From NCBI RefSeq assembly GCF_900099895.1, contig NZ_FNDY01000018.1, positions 1-64,000 on the forward strand: a DNA stretch of 64,000 nucleotides. The letters run 5' to 3'. Under the pieces are notes generated by a model. It worked only from the letters and a program-made list of their open reading frames with translations, did no database searches and was not told the DNA's origin. This document shows, one piece after another, positions 19,203 to 27,569 of the stretch. Within the stretch, counting starts at the first letter, position 1. Each line of letters starts with the position of its first letter. The DNA is from Paenibacillus naphthalenovorans. GTDB taxonomy: Bacteria > Bacillota > Bacilli > Paenibacillales > NBRC-103111. The position numbers were made by a program, and so were the translations under genes.

Positions 19203-19304
19203 ATCCTACACTAGAAACGCACAAATCCTCCTGGTTGCCCTCGGCCTCTATATGGAGCCGGTGAGCTATCAGGGGAGGCCGCGGGTGAAGTGTAGGATTT
19301 TTTT
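19203..19304 (+). terminator. Long structured terminator after prfB
   Basis: ATCCTACACT (19203-19212) pairs perfectly with AGTGTAGGAT (19289-19298), followed by seven T's. The 76-base interior can fold further (GGCCTC with GAGGCC). The outer stem plus T run is a terminator, but the large interior is unusual and could be a regulatory leader for the downstream gene. Confidence 0.65.
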
Positions 19305-19327
19305 GCATAGGGCAGGGGGTATGACGG

Positions 19328-20281
19328 GTGCAGGATGCCATGACAAATCAGAGTGAGACTGCATTGACTAGAATGAGTAAATACGGCTCCCGCCGCCGGC
19401 GGGGGGGCAGCAGACGTTCACAAAGCACATGGAGCCACCGATTAATGGAATATGCGCTGCTTTTGCTCGGATCGGTGATCATAGCGGTCAGCTTTAATGT
19501 ATTTTTGAATCCGAATCAGGTGGCGTCTGGCGGGGTATCGGGCATCAGCATTATTGTCAACAGCATGTTCGGGATCGAGCCGGCGATTACACAATGGGCG
19601 CTGAATATTCCTTTGTTTCTGGCCGGTACAGTGCTGCTGGGGAAGCAATTCGGCGTGAAAACGGCCCTCGGTTCGGTTTTGCTGCCGCTGCTCGTTTTCC
19701 TTACACGTAATCTGCCGCGGCTGACCGACAATATGCTGCTCGCCAGTATTTATGGCGGGGTACTCATCGGGATTGGACTCGGGCTGGTTTTCCGGGGCAG
19801 GGGATCGACCGGCGGTTTGGATCTGGCGGCACAAATTTTGCATAAATATACAGGTATTGGTCTGGGCTTATGCATTGCGCTGCTGGATGGGCTGGTGATT
19901 GGAACAGCGGGTCTGCTGATTTCACCGGAGAAGGCCATGTATGCGCTGATCGGACTTTTTGTGACGAGCAAGACCATCAATGTGGTGCAGGTAGGTTTAA
20001 GCTACTCTAAAGTGGCTTTTATTATCTCGAAGTCGGAGCAAGCGCTGCAGAAGGCTATTCTCTATGAGCTCGACAGGGGACTTACGAAGCTGCAAGCTAC
20101 CGGCGGCTATACAGGAGAGGAAAAGACGGTATTGATGGTTGTCGTAGGGCAGACGGAAGTGAGCCGGCTCAAAGAGTTGGTGCGCAGGATTGACCCCGGC
20201 GCTTTCGTTATTCTGAGCGATACGAACGAAGTGTTCGGGGAAGGGTTTAAGCTAAACGGAACAGGAGGAACCAGCCCATAA
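19328..20281 (+). CDS. YitT family membrane protein with DUF2179 domain
   Basis: 317 residues (GTG at 19328; ATG at 19340 is an alternative). A basic Arg/Ser-rich N-terminus (about 20-35) precedes five or six membrane segments in residues 40-215, with the family motif FNVFLNPNQVASGGVSGISII and GRGSTGGLDL. A soluble C-terminal domain (about 230-310, DUF2179) contains ATGGYTGEEKTVLMVVV. YitT proteins are widespread in Firmicutes; a specific substrate is not established. Its terminator overlaps the stop codon. Confidence 0.9.
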   Translation: MQDAMTNQSETALTRMSKYGSRRRRGGSRRSQSTWSHRLMEYALLLLGSVIIAVSFNVFLNPNQVASGGVSGISIIVNSMFGIEPAITQWALNIPLFLAGTVLLGKQFGVKTALGSVLLPLLVFLTRNLPRLTDNMLLASIYGGVLIGIGLGLVFRGRGSTGGLDLAAQILHKYTGIGLGLCIALLDGLVIGTAGLLISPEKAMYALIGLFVTSKTINVVQVGLSYSKVAFIISKSEQALQKAILYELDRGLTKLQATGGYTGEEKTVLMVVVGQTEVSRLKELVRRIDPGAFVILSDTNEVFGEGFKLNGTGGTSP

Positions 20282-20305
20282 AAGGACCGGTTCCTCCTGT
20301 TTTTT
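20261..20305 (+). terminator. Terminator overlapping the end of the YitT gene
   Basis: ACAGGAGGAACC pairs perfectly with GGTTCCTCCTGT (12 bp), then six T's. The left arm lies inside the last codons. It separates the gene from the convergent fdhD. Confidence 0.92.
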
Positions 20306-20373
20306 GATAAAGAAGTTTAAATGTTCAAAACTGAATACCTCGCTCATCAACGAATAGGCCGTTAGCGGTTTTC

Positions 20374-21165
20374 TTATTCCAAACGCTCCGGATGCGAATA
20401 TACATTAAATGTATTCCCTCTTATAAACCCTATAACGGTAATGCCCAGGTCGTCGGCAAGCTCCAGCGCCAGATCGGTGGGCGCCGATTTGGAAAGCAGA
20501 ATGCCAACGCCCATCTTGGCTGTCTTGAGCAGCACTTCCGAGCTTACCCGGCCGCTGAAGGCGACGGCGGTATCCTTCATGGACACACGCTCCCTCAGGC
20601 AGTGCCCGTACACCTTGTCAAGCGCATTGTGGCGGCCGATATCGGTCCGGGTAACGAGCAGCTTCTCTCTGGAGCAGAGCGCCGCATTGTGCACCCCGCC
20701 CGTTTGACGGAAAACATCGGAGCCTTCTTGCAATTGGCGAATCAGCTTGAGGCATTCGTCGGGTGTAATGCGCGAACGGGTCATCACCGTTTTGGCCGTC
20801 CGCACATCACTGCGCAGGTAGAACTGGCGGCTTTTGCCGCAGCACGATCCGATCACGCGCTTGGAATGATCCATCACTTTCCCGCGCTCGGGATACAGCA
20901 GTGTAACATCGGCGAATCCCCGGCTCGTATTGAGCTGCAGGCGGGTAACCTCGTTCGCTTCCCGGATCACTCCTTCGGAGGCTAAAAATCCGAAAACCAT
21001 GTCCTCTATATCCGAAGGGGTGCATACGATGGTGGCGAATTCTTCGCCATCCAACCGGATGGTTAACGGCGTTTCCTTGGCAATAGGATCTTCCTGCTCG
21101 CTAAGCAGCTGCCCGTCATAACGCCATACCGTTCGGGTCGAAACCGAGACATCCACGGCGGTCAT
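20374..21165 (-). CDS. fdhD: Formate dehydrogenase accessory sulfurtransferase FdhD
   Basis: 263 residues. FdhD signatures include TPSDIEDMVFGFLASEGVI, the active-site cysteines in GSCCGKSR (about 110-117), TGGVHNAALC and DIGRHNALDKVYG. FdhD passes sulfur from a cysteine desulfurase to the molybdenum cofactor, which FDH-type enzymes need. Its ATG overlaps the stop of the upstream molybdoenzyme gene by 4 bases (ATGA), so the enzyme and its activator are translationally coupled. Confidence 0.95.
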   Translation of the reverse strand: MTAVDVSVSTRTVWRYDGQLLSEQEDPIAKETPLTIRLDGEEFATIVCTPSDIEDMVFGFLASEGVIREANEVTRLQLNTSRGFADVTLLYPERGKVMDHSKRVIGSCCGKSRQFYLRSDVRTAKTVMTRSRITPDECLKLIRQLQEGSDVFRQTGGVHNAALCSREKLLVTRTDIGRHNALDKVYGHCLRERVSMKDTAVAFSGRVSSEVLLKTAKMGVGILLSKSAPTDLALELADDLGITVIGFIRGNTFNVYSHPERLE

Positions 21166-23513
21166 TCGCTTACCAGCTCCAATTCGTCGATTCTGCGTTC
21201 CACATATTTTGTATCTTTATGGGCATGGTACGTTTCAGCCTTTTCCACGATAACAGTGGTGTTGTATTCCGGAATCCCCGCGTGCGGTTCATAGACTCCT
21301 TTGGGAATGATGACATTTCCTTCCGGCCAATGAACCTCGATATTGCCGGATTTGACCTCAGCCCATTTGGCCCGGCCATGGAATACGCCATATTTATTAT
21401 AAACGACAATGGCGTCGCCCTCTTGCAGCTGCTGTGCTTTGCCGTCCTCCGCATTCATCAGGACGTCGTAACGGTCCGCCCCGTTGAACGGGTCGGTTTC
21501 ACTGTACACCATAGAGTTGAACTGCTTGCCTCGTCTGGTCGTAGCAAAATAATGGCCTTCCGGCTTGCGCAGCTCAGGAAGCTCAATAGGGATCAGATTC
21601 CCCCGTCCGTCCGGCGTAGGGCAGATTCCGTCTTCACAAAGCCATGCTCCACCCCATTGGAACACGTCACCACGTTTGCTCAGGTGCTGAATGCCGTCGT
21701 AATTTGGCGCAGCCTTTGCAATTTCCGCACGGACGGCAGCAGCGTCTTTAAACTGGATCAAATGCGCCTGCTCAGGCTTTACACGCGAAGCCAAGTCGAC
21801 ATAAATCTCCCATTCCGAACGGGCTTCCGGCATACGGGGCCCGTCAATTTCAGGCGAAAAGTACACCATGCGTTCAGTTGACGTGGACGTTCCGCCGCCC
21901 GGCTGCTCATAGCGGGTCATAGCAGGCAGGACGATGACCGTTTCTTTGGCATCCACCAGTGTAGACGTGTTCAGCATAATATCTTGGTGTACCCGCAGCT
22001 CTACGTTTTGCAAACAGCGTTCCACGAAGTCAGGGTCAGGCATCGTCTCCAGGAAGTTGCCGCCGGAAGTGTAGAATGTTTTCAGCTTCCGTTCGTGATC
22101 ATCGGGGAGCAGCGCGTTCTCGAGCGTGACTCCAACGATGTCCCCCTGCCACTCGGGCAGCTTAAAGCCCCATACCTTTTCGATTCTTGCAATGTCGGCG
22201 CCTTTAAACTCTCCGCCGGGCAAGCTGAACGGGTCTGCTCCCATCTCGCCGGAGCCCTGTACGCCGCTGTGTCCGCGGATGGGCATGAGTCCGCAGTGTT
22301 CGCGGCCGAGGAACCCCCTAAGCAGCGCGAGATTAGCCACTTGCGAGATGTTGTCCGTACCGAAGCGGTGCTGAGTCAGCCCCATGCTCCAGACGAAGAC
22401 AGCCGACTTCGCTTGAGCGAGCAATACGGCGAATTCACGCATTCTTTCGCGCGAGAGTCCGGACGATTGTTCGAGCAGCGCCCAATCCTGTTTCATGACA
22501 TGGGCACGCAGCTCTTCATAGCCGTTCGTGTGCTCACGGACGAAATCCAGGTTTACGGCCGATCCGGGAGCAGCTTCTTCCATTTCGAACCAATGCTTCA
22601 TTACGCCGTTCATGAAGGCAATGTCCCCGCCGATGTTCACCTGATAGAAATCGTCCGTAATTTTCGTACCGAATAGCGCGGATTCGGCAACAGACGGAAT
22701 CCAATATTGATCCATAGAAGGCTCATGGTAAGGGTTGATCGCAATGATCTTGGTCCCTTTCCGTTTGGCGGCATACATATACTTGGTGGATACCGGCTGG
22801 TTGTTTGCGGCTACGCTGCCCCAGAACACCAGCACATCCGTACCGATCCAATCTTTGTAGTTGCAGCTGGACGCCCCGATACCGACCGAACGCTTCAGAG
22901 CGGTTTTGGACGGCGAGTGGCAGATCCGGGAGGCGTTGTCGATATGATTCGTCCCTAAGAACCGGGCCACTTTCGCAGCGACATAATAGGATTCATTGGT
23001 AATTCCGCGGGCCGTCAAGTAAAAAGCCAGCTGCTTGGGATCGATGCTGCGGATTTTGCCGGCAATCGTGTCGAGTGCTTCATCCCATGACAAACGGCTG
23101 AAACGGCTCTCCCCGGAGCGGCGGATTAAAGGATAGGGAATACGGCCCAATTTACGAAGTTCCGTGCTGTTCAGCTTACGGAGCTCTTCGATATCCGAAT
23201 GCAGAATTTTTTCGGGAATGGCCGGCATGGTGTTGAGCCGGAGCACGTTCAAACGCGTCGTACACAAATGAGGTCCTTCCAGCGTCTGATCTCTCAAACC
23301 GGACACTCCCAGCGCGCAGCCGTCGCAAACGCCCTGAGTCAGAATACGGTAAGCGTATGGAAGCTGGTCGCGATTATCCCAAACGACTTTTAATGTGTCA
23401 CGAATATGCCGGGGTTTGATCCGATTGAGACCGAACGGCATTTTGCTGACCCACAGCTTCGGGTCCGGACGACTGGGGAGGCTGATGCGCCCTGAATGTT
23501 TTGTTTTACCCAT
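21162..23513 (-). CDS. FdhF/YdeP family molybdopterin oxidoreductase
   Basis: 783 residues of the molybdopterin oxidoreductase fold. An N-terminal CDGCALGVSGL segment is followed by the cofactor domain; the probable molybdenum-ligand Cys is in SRICHSPSKTALKRS (about 196-210), aligned with the Sec/Cys of formate dehydrogenases. Later motifs include RGHSGVQGSGEMG, and the C-terminal dinucleotide-binding domain. The canonical N-terminal four-Cys [4Fe-4S] pattern was not clearly seen. The family is annotated as formate-dehydrogenase-like or stress-related (E. coli YdeP); the true substrate is uncertain. Ribosome site AAGGTGGT; coupled to fdhD. Confidence 0.9.
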   Translation of the reverse strand: MGKTKHSGRISLPSRPDPKLWVSKMPFGLNRIKPRHIRDTLKVVWDNRDQLPYAYRILTQGVCDGCALGVSGLRDQTLEGPHLCTTRLNVLRLNTMPAIPEKILHSDIEELRKLNSTELRKLGRIPYPLIRRSGESRFSRLSWDEALDTIAGKIRSIDPKQLAFYLTARGITNESYYVAAKVARFLGTNHIDNASRICHSPSKTALKRSVGIGASSCNYKDWIGTDVLVFWGSVAANNQPVSTKYMYAAKRKGTKIIAINPYHEPSMDQYWIPSVAESALFGTKITDDFYQVNIGGDIAFMNGVMKHWFEMEEAAPGSAVNLDFVREHTNGYEELRAHVMKQDWALLEQSSGLSRERMREFAVLLAQAKSAVFVWSMGLTQHRFGTDNISQVANLALLRGFLGREHCGLMPIRGHSGVQGSGEMGADPFSLPGGEFKGADIARIEKVWGFKLPEWQGDIVGVTLENALLPDDHERKLKTFYTSGGNFLETMPDPDFVERCLQNVELRVHQDIMLNTSTLVDAKETVIVLPAMTRYEQPGGGTSTSTERMVYFSPEIDGPRMPEARSEWEIYVDLASRVKPEQAHLIQFKDAAAVRAEIAKAAPNYDGIQHLSKRGDVFQWGGAWLCEDGICPTPDGRGNLIPIELPELRKPEGHYFATTRRGKQFNSMVYSETDPFNGADRYDVLMNAEDGKAQQLQEGDAIVVYNKYGVFHGRAKWAEVKSGNIEVHWPEGNVIIPKGVYEPHAGIPEYNTTVIVEKAETYHAHKDTKYVERRIDELELVSE

Positions 23514-23562
23514 GAATAATGACCACCTTGTATAATTTTATTTTTGGGAAATTTGATGGAAT

Positions 23563-23634
23563 GAAAAAAGCCGCAAAGATTCGGTTTCCTCAAGTCCGTT
23601 AGTCGGAATAAAGGATTGAATCTGTTGCGGCGGT
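23563..23634 (-). terminator. Terminator or attenuator upstream of the molybdoenzyme gene
   Basis: On the minus strand GCCGCA..AGATTC (near 23633-23618) pairs with GAATCT..TGCGGC (near 23583-23570), then six T's. It lies about 50 bases before the molybdoenzyme start and 60 after the DUF2294 stop. A competing pairing (CTCAAG with CTTGAG) exists in the same stretch, so attenuation is possible; a simple terminator for DUF2294 is the conservative reading. Confidence 0.7.
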
Positions 23635-23694
23635 TAGTCTTGAGCAGGTTCGCTGCCAAGTGCCAACGGCACATGTATTTTAGTGTGCATATTC

Positions 23695-24057
23695 TTATGA
23701 GGAGCTAAATTTCTTTTGAATATCCTGATCGAATACAAAAATGCTCATGCCTACATCTTTATCCAAATCAATATCCAGAAACAAATCGAGGAACTGTGCC
23801 CCAAGAAGCTCTTCCATTTCGACAGGACGGTTGGTCCGGTACATTTCCTTGATCATTTCGGTCCGGGCTGTACGAAGCGCATGCTTGCCGTCGCTTGCGG
23901 AAGCAATAAATTTCTCTACGGGGGACAGATGCCCTTCCATTTCGCAGATCGCCCAGTTTTTGCAGAAAGTGGTGCGAATCTCACGAGGTCCCTTTCCTAT
24001 ATGGCGTTTACGAAACGCCCTCACCAAATTACTGAATTCGGCTTCTGTTTTATTCAT
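23695..24057 (-). CDS. DUF2294 family protein
   Basis: 120 residues with the DUF2294 pattern: FRKRHIGKGPREIRTTF (about 15-31), EGHLSPVEKFIA, and a helix with RTEMIKEMY. No signal or membrane segment. Members often neighbour formate-dehydrogenase-type genes, as here, but their function is unknown. Its frame and direction match the downstream molybdoenzyme and fdhD, separated by a 181-base structured gap. Confidence 0.8.
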   Translation of the reverse strand: MNKTEAEFSNLVRAFRKRHIGKGPREIRTTFCKNWAICEMEGHLSPVEKFIASASDGKHALRTARTEMIKEMYRTNRPVEMEELLGAQFLDLFLDIDLDKDVGMSIFVFDQDIQKKFSSS

Positions 24058-24284
24058 TCCGAACAGCTCCGTTTTGTGGCAACGTTTTCTCCAAATCTAT
24101 TTTAGCATGCACGGATAGCTGTTTCAAGATAAAAAAGGCCATTTCGACTCAAACGGAGACGTTGCTCTTGATTGAGCCGCCTGGGTGGGTTACGATGAGA
24201 AGGGGGGAATAACGTCAGTTGCCCGAATGGCTGGATTTGGTGCGGAAATCATCATGAACAGGCCATATATATAAGAGGAAACAC

Positions 24285-24322
24285 ATTGAATTATTATACT
24301 TTCGAATGTATAATAATACATA
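24285..24322 (+). promoter_or_regulatory. Arginine operon promoter with two overlapping ARG boxes
   Basis: Promoter: TTGAAT (24286-24291), 17-base spacer, TATAAT (24309-24314). Two 18-base ARG boxes cover exactly these elements: 24285-24302 and 24305-24322, 2 bases apart, each matching WNTGAATWWWWATTCANW at all but two positions. In Bacilli such paired boxes bind ArgR/AhrC hexamers in the presence of arginine. Binding would block both promoter elements. Confidence 0.88.
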
Positions 24323-24347
24323 GTTTTTATGTGGAGGGAACGGAACC

Positions 24348-25397
24348 ATGTCTACGAAATTAAGAGCGGCCATCGTCGGTTCGACGGGCTACGGGGGGGT
24401 AGAGCTCATCCGGCTTTTGCTGGCGCATCCGCATGTGGCCATCACTTCAGTGATCTCGTCTTCCAACGCCGGGGCGTCGATCGCGGACGGATATCCGCAT
24501 TTGAATCAAATCCTGACCGATAAGCTGGATGCCGTGGATGTCGATTTGATCCGTGAGAAGGCGGATGTTGTCTTTCTGGCGACGCCGCATGGCGTAAGTA
24601 CGGAGCTGTCGCCGAAGCTTGTCGATGCGGGGTTGAAAGTGATCGATATCTCCGGTGATTTTCGTCTGAAATCCGGCAGGGATTACGAAGCCTGGTACAA
24701 ACACAAGGCTGCGGATCCCGCTTATATCGCAAGGGCGGTTTACGGATTGGCCGAGGTCTTCGCCGATGAGATACGGGGGGCTGAGTTTATTTCGAACCCT
24801 GGCTGTTACCCGACCGCCACGCTGCTGGGGCTGGCGCCGATTGCAGCGAGCGGTTGGATGGATCCGAAATCCGTCATTGCGGACGCGAAATCGGGCGTGT
24901 CGGGAGCGGGCCGCGGGCTCAGTCTGACGGTTCATTATTCGGAAATTAATGAGAATTTCCTCGCCTACAAAGTAAATAAGCATCAGCATACGCCGGAGAT
25001 TGAGCAGACGCTGAGCCGTCTGGCCGGTGAAGAGATCGTCATGACATTTACGACTCACCTTGTTCCGATGACAAGGGGAATCCTGTCGACCATTTATGTA
25101 AACCTGAAAGAACGCCGCAGCGAGGACGAGATATTCGATCTTTACCGCAAATACTACGAGGGACGCAGATTCGTCCGTATTCGTGACAAAGGCAAGTATC
25201 CGGCCACGAAAGAAGTATGGGGCTCCAATTATTGCGATATCGGCTTGTCCCTTGATCCGCGGACGGGTCGTTTGACGATTATATCCGTTATAGATAATGT
25301 TGTAAAGGGCGCGGCCGGGCAGGCGGTCCAAAACTTGAATTTGATGATGGGCTGGGATGAAGCGACGGGTCTTGCATTCACCCCGGTGTATCCATAA
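24348..25397 (+). CDS. argC: N-acetyl-gamma-glutamyl-phosphate reductase
   Basis: 349 residues. NADP-binding GSTGYGGVELIRLL at the start, the catalytic Cys in SNPGCYPTATLLGL (about 148-161) and the HHTPEIEQ-like KHQHTPEIEQ. Third step of ornithine synthesis, reducing N-acetylglutamyl phosphate to the semialdehyde. First gene of argCJBDFGH, with GTGGAGGGAA ahead of the ATG. About 25 bases separate the ARG-box region from the start. Confidence 0.97.
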   Translation: MSTKLRAAIVGSTGYGGVELIRLLLAHPHVAITSVISSSNAGASIADGYPHLNQILTDKLDAVDVDLIREKADVVFLATPHGVSTELSPKLVDAGLKVIDISGDFRLKSGRDYEAWYKHKAADPAYIARAVYGLAEVFADEIRGAEFISNPGCYPTATLLGLAPIAASGWMDPKSVIADAKSGVSGAGRGLSLTVHYSEINENFLAYKVNKHQHTPEIEQTLSRLAGEEIVMTFTTHLVPMTRGILSTIYVNLKERRSEDEIFDLYRKYYEGRRFVRIRDKGKYPATKEVWGSNYCDIGLSLDPRTGRLTIISVIDNVVKGAAGQAVQNLNLMMGWDEATGLAFTPVYP

Positions 25398-25423
25398 CGC
25401 GCTAAGGAACGGTGAGGAGAAGG

Positions 25424-26656
25424 ATGGCTATGTTAGGCAAGGATTCGTTCGTGATCTTATCGGAAGGGTCCGTAACGACACCGAAAGGATTTCGGGCAGG
25501 CGGACTGCACTGCGGTCTGAAAAAGACGGAGCGCCACGATCTTGGCGCCATCGTGTGCGAGGTGCCGGCGCAGGCTGCAGGCGTGTATACGCTGAACCAA
25601 TTTCAGGCGGCGCCGCTGCGCGTGACTCAAGAGAGCATTGCGCAAGGAGGTACCCTGCAGGTGATGCTCGTGAACAGCGGGAACGCGAACGCATGCACCG
25701 GTCAGCAGGGAGAAGACGATGCCCGTGCCATGCGAACGGCGGGCGCCAAGGCGTTCGGCGTCGCCGAGCATCTGGTCGGCGTCACGTCTACAGGCGTGAT
25801 CGGCGAGCTGCTGCCGATGCCCAAGGTGCTAAGTGGGATCGAGAGGCTGCCGGGCGAGGTGAAGGCTGACGGCGGGGACGATTTCTGCCAGGCGATTCTT
25901 ACGACGGATCTGGTGAAAAAGGAGATTTGTGTCAGCCTGACCGTGGACGGCCGTACGGTCCATATCGCCGGCGCGGCGAAGGGCTCGGGCATGATTCATC
26001 CGAATATGGCAACGATGCTCGGGTTCATGACGACGGATGCGAACATCGATAGCGCACACCTGCAAAAGCTGCTGAACGAGGTTACGGATTCCACTTTCAA
26101 TATGATTACAGTGGACGGCGATACGAGCACGAACGATATGGTCGTTGTCATGGCAAGCGGCCTTGCGGGCGGAGAGAGCCTGACACCGGAGCATAAAGAC
26201 TGGCCGGCGTTTGCGGCAGCCTTCCACTATGTCGGTGAATATTTGGCCAAAGCGATCGCTCGCGACGGCGAAGGCGCGACCAAGCTGATCGAGGTAACGG
26301 TGAGCGGCGCGGCATCCCGGGAAGCGGCGCGCGCCATCGTCAAAACCGTGATCGGCTCGAGTTTGGTGAAATCCGCCTGCTTCGGCGCCGATGCGAACTG
26401 GGGACGCATTATTGCGGCCGTCGGCCGTGCGGGGCATCCGGTGCAAACGGAGACGGTAGACATCCGCCTTGGCGACATTGTCGTGCTGACGCAGTCGCGT
26501 CCGGTGAAATTCGATGAGGAACGGGCGGCCGAATATCTGAAGGGCGAGTTCGTGCAAATCCATGTGAATCTGAACATGGGTAACCATACCGCCACCGGCT
26601 GGGGCTGCGATTTGACGTATGATTATGTAAGGATCAACGCAGCTTATAGGACATAG
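25424..26656 (+). CDS. argJ: Bifunctional ornithine acetyltransferase / N-acetylglutamate synthase
   Basis: 410 residues from ATG 25424, with GAGGAGAAGG just upstream. The autocleavage site is in NMATMLGF (about 190-197), where the Thr of ATML becomes the nucleophile after self-processing into alpha and beta chains. ArgJ recycles the acetyl group from acetylornithine to glutamate, giving the cyclic pathway. Whether it also uses acetyl-CoA cannot be told from sequence. No argA is in the operon, consistent with the cyclic route. Confidence 0.95.
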   Translation: MAMLGKDSFVILSEGSVTTPKGFRAGGLHCGLKKTERHDLGAIVCEVPAQAAGVYTLNQFQAAPLRVTQESIAQGGTLQVMLVNSGNANACTGQQGEDDARAMRTAGAKAFGVAEHLVGVTSTGVIGELLPMPKVLSGIERLPGEVKADGGDDFCQAILTTDLVKKEICVSLTVDGRTVHIAGAAKGSGMIHPNMATMLGFMTTDANIDSAHLQKLLNEVTDSTFNMITVDGDTSTNDMVVVMASGLAGGESLTPEHKDWPAFAAAFHYVGEYLAKAIARDGEGATKLIEVTVSGAASREAARAIVKTVIGSSLVKSACFGADANWGRIIAAVGRAGHPVQTETVDIRLGDIVVLTQSRPVKFDEERAAEYLKGEFVQIHVNLNMGNHTATGWGCDLTYDYVRINAAYRT

Positions 26657-26744
26657 TGCGTACATATACAAATAAAAGAGTATTTTTGCGGCCTGGACTG
26701 GAACGGGAAAGGGCACGGCCGATCAAAAAGGGGAAACGGTTCGG

Positions 26745-27536
26745 ATGAGCAATTGTTTTGTAATGAAATGCGGAGGCAGTACGCTGGCGGCGCTGCCGGA
26801 TGTTTTTTTTGAGGATTTGAAAAGGCTGCAGGAGGAAGGCCTGATTCCGGTCATCGTCCATGGCGGAGGTCCGGCCATATCGGACACGCTGGGAAAGCTC
26901 GGCATTGAGACCGAGTTCGTGAACGGCCTGCGCCGGACGAACGAGGCCGTGCTGGATGTAGTCGAAATGGTGCTTGCGGGACAAATTAACAAAGAGATTG
27001 TCCGCAAAATCCAGCGCTCCGGAGCCAAAGCGCTCGGCCTCTCCGGAGTCGACGGCCACCTGATTCAAGCGGCGCCAGTGGCCAACGCTGATGAGGTCGG
27101 GCTTGTCGGCGATGTAACGCATGTGAACGCTGAGCTCGTACAGGGTATCGTGGACATGGGTTATATACCTGTCATCGCGCCTGTAGGTATTGGAACCGAC
27201 GGCGGCCAGCGCTACAATATCAATGCGGACACGGCGGCAGGGGCGGTAGCGTCTCATATCGGCGTGGAGCGGATGATCGTGGTAACGGACGTTCCGGGAA
27301 TTATGAAGACCGTAGACGGAGAGAAAAGGGTGCTGCCCTCCGTGACGGTGCAGGAAATCGATGAAATGATCGCAAGCGGCGAAATTTACGGCGGAATGAT
27401 CCCGAAAGTGCGCGCGGCGGTGCAATGTATTCAAGGAAAGGTGCGCGAGGTTGTGATCGTCAACGGAGCTGAGCCGCAAGTGCTGAGCAAAGCGCTCAAG
27501 GGCGGCGGCATCGGAACGCGCATCGTCAGGCAATAA
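26745..27536 (+). CDS. argB: Acetylglutamate kinase
   Basis: 263 residues of the amino-acid kinase fold: KCGGSTLAAL at the N-terminus, VIVHGGGPAIS (about 37-47) and GGMIPKVRAAVQC (about 209-221). Phosphorylates N-acetylglutamate. It is short and lacks an N-terminal helix extension of the kind linked to arginine inhibition, so feedback control may rest elsewhere. An 88-base gap separates it from argJ. Confidence 0.95.
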   Translation: MSNCFVMKCGGSTLAALPDVFFEDLKRLQEEGLIPVIVHGGGPAISDTLGKLGIETEFVNGLRRTNEAVLDVVEMVLAGQINKEIVRKIQRSGAKALGLSGVDGHLIQAAPVANADEVGLVGDVTHVNAELVQGIVDMGYIPVIAPVGIGTDGGQRYNINADTAAGAVASHIGVERMIVVTDVPGIMKTVDGEKRVLPSVTVQEIDEMIASGEIYGGMIPKVRAAVQCIQGKVREVVIVNGAEPQVLSKALKGGGIGTRIVRQ

Positions 27537-27569
27537 AGAACCTTTTTGAAGGATGAAGGAGTGAACGAC

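Noticed and set aside
23514-23688. Open frame across the leader of the molybdoenzyme gene
   Set aside because: Coincides with structured leader and lacks any family resemblance; treated as chance.
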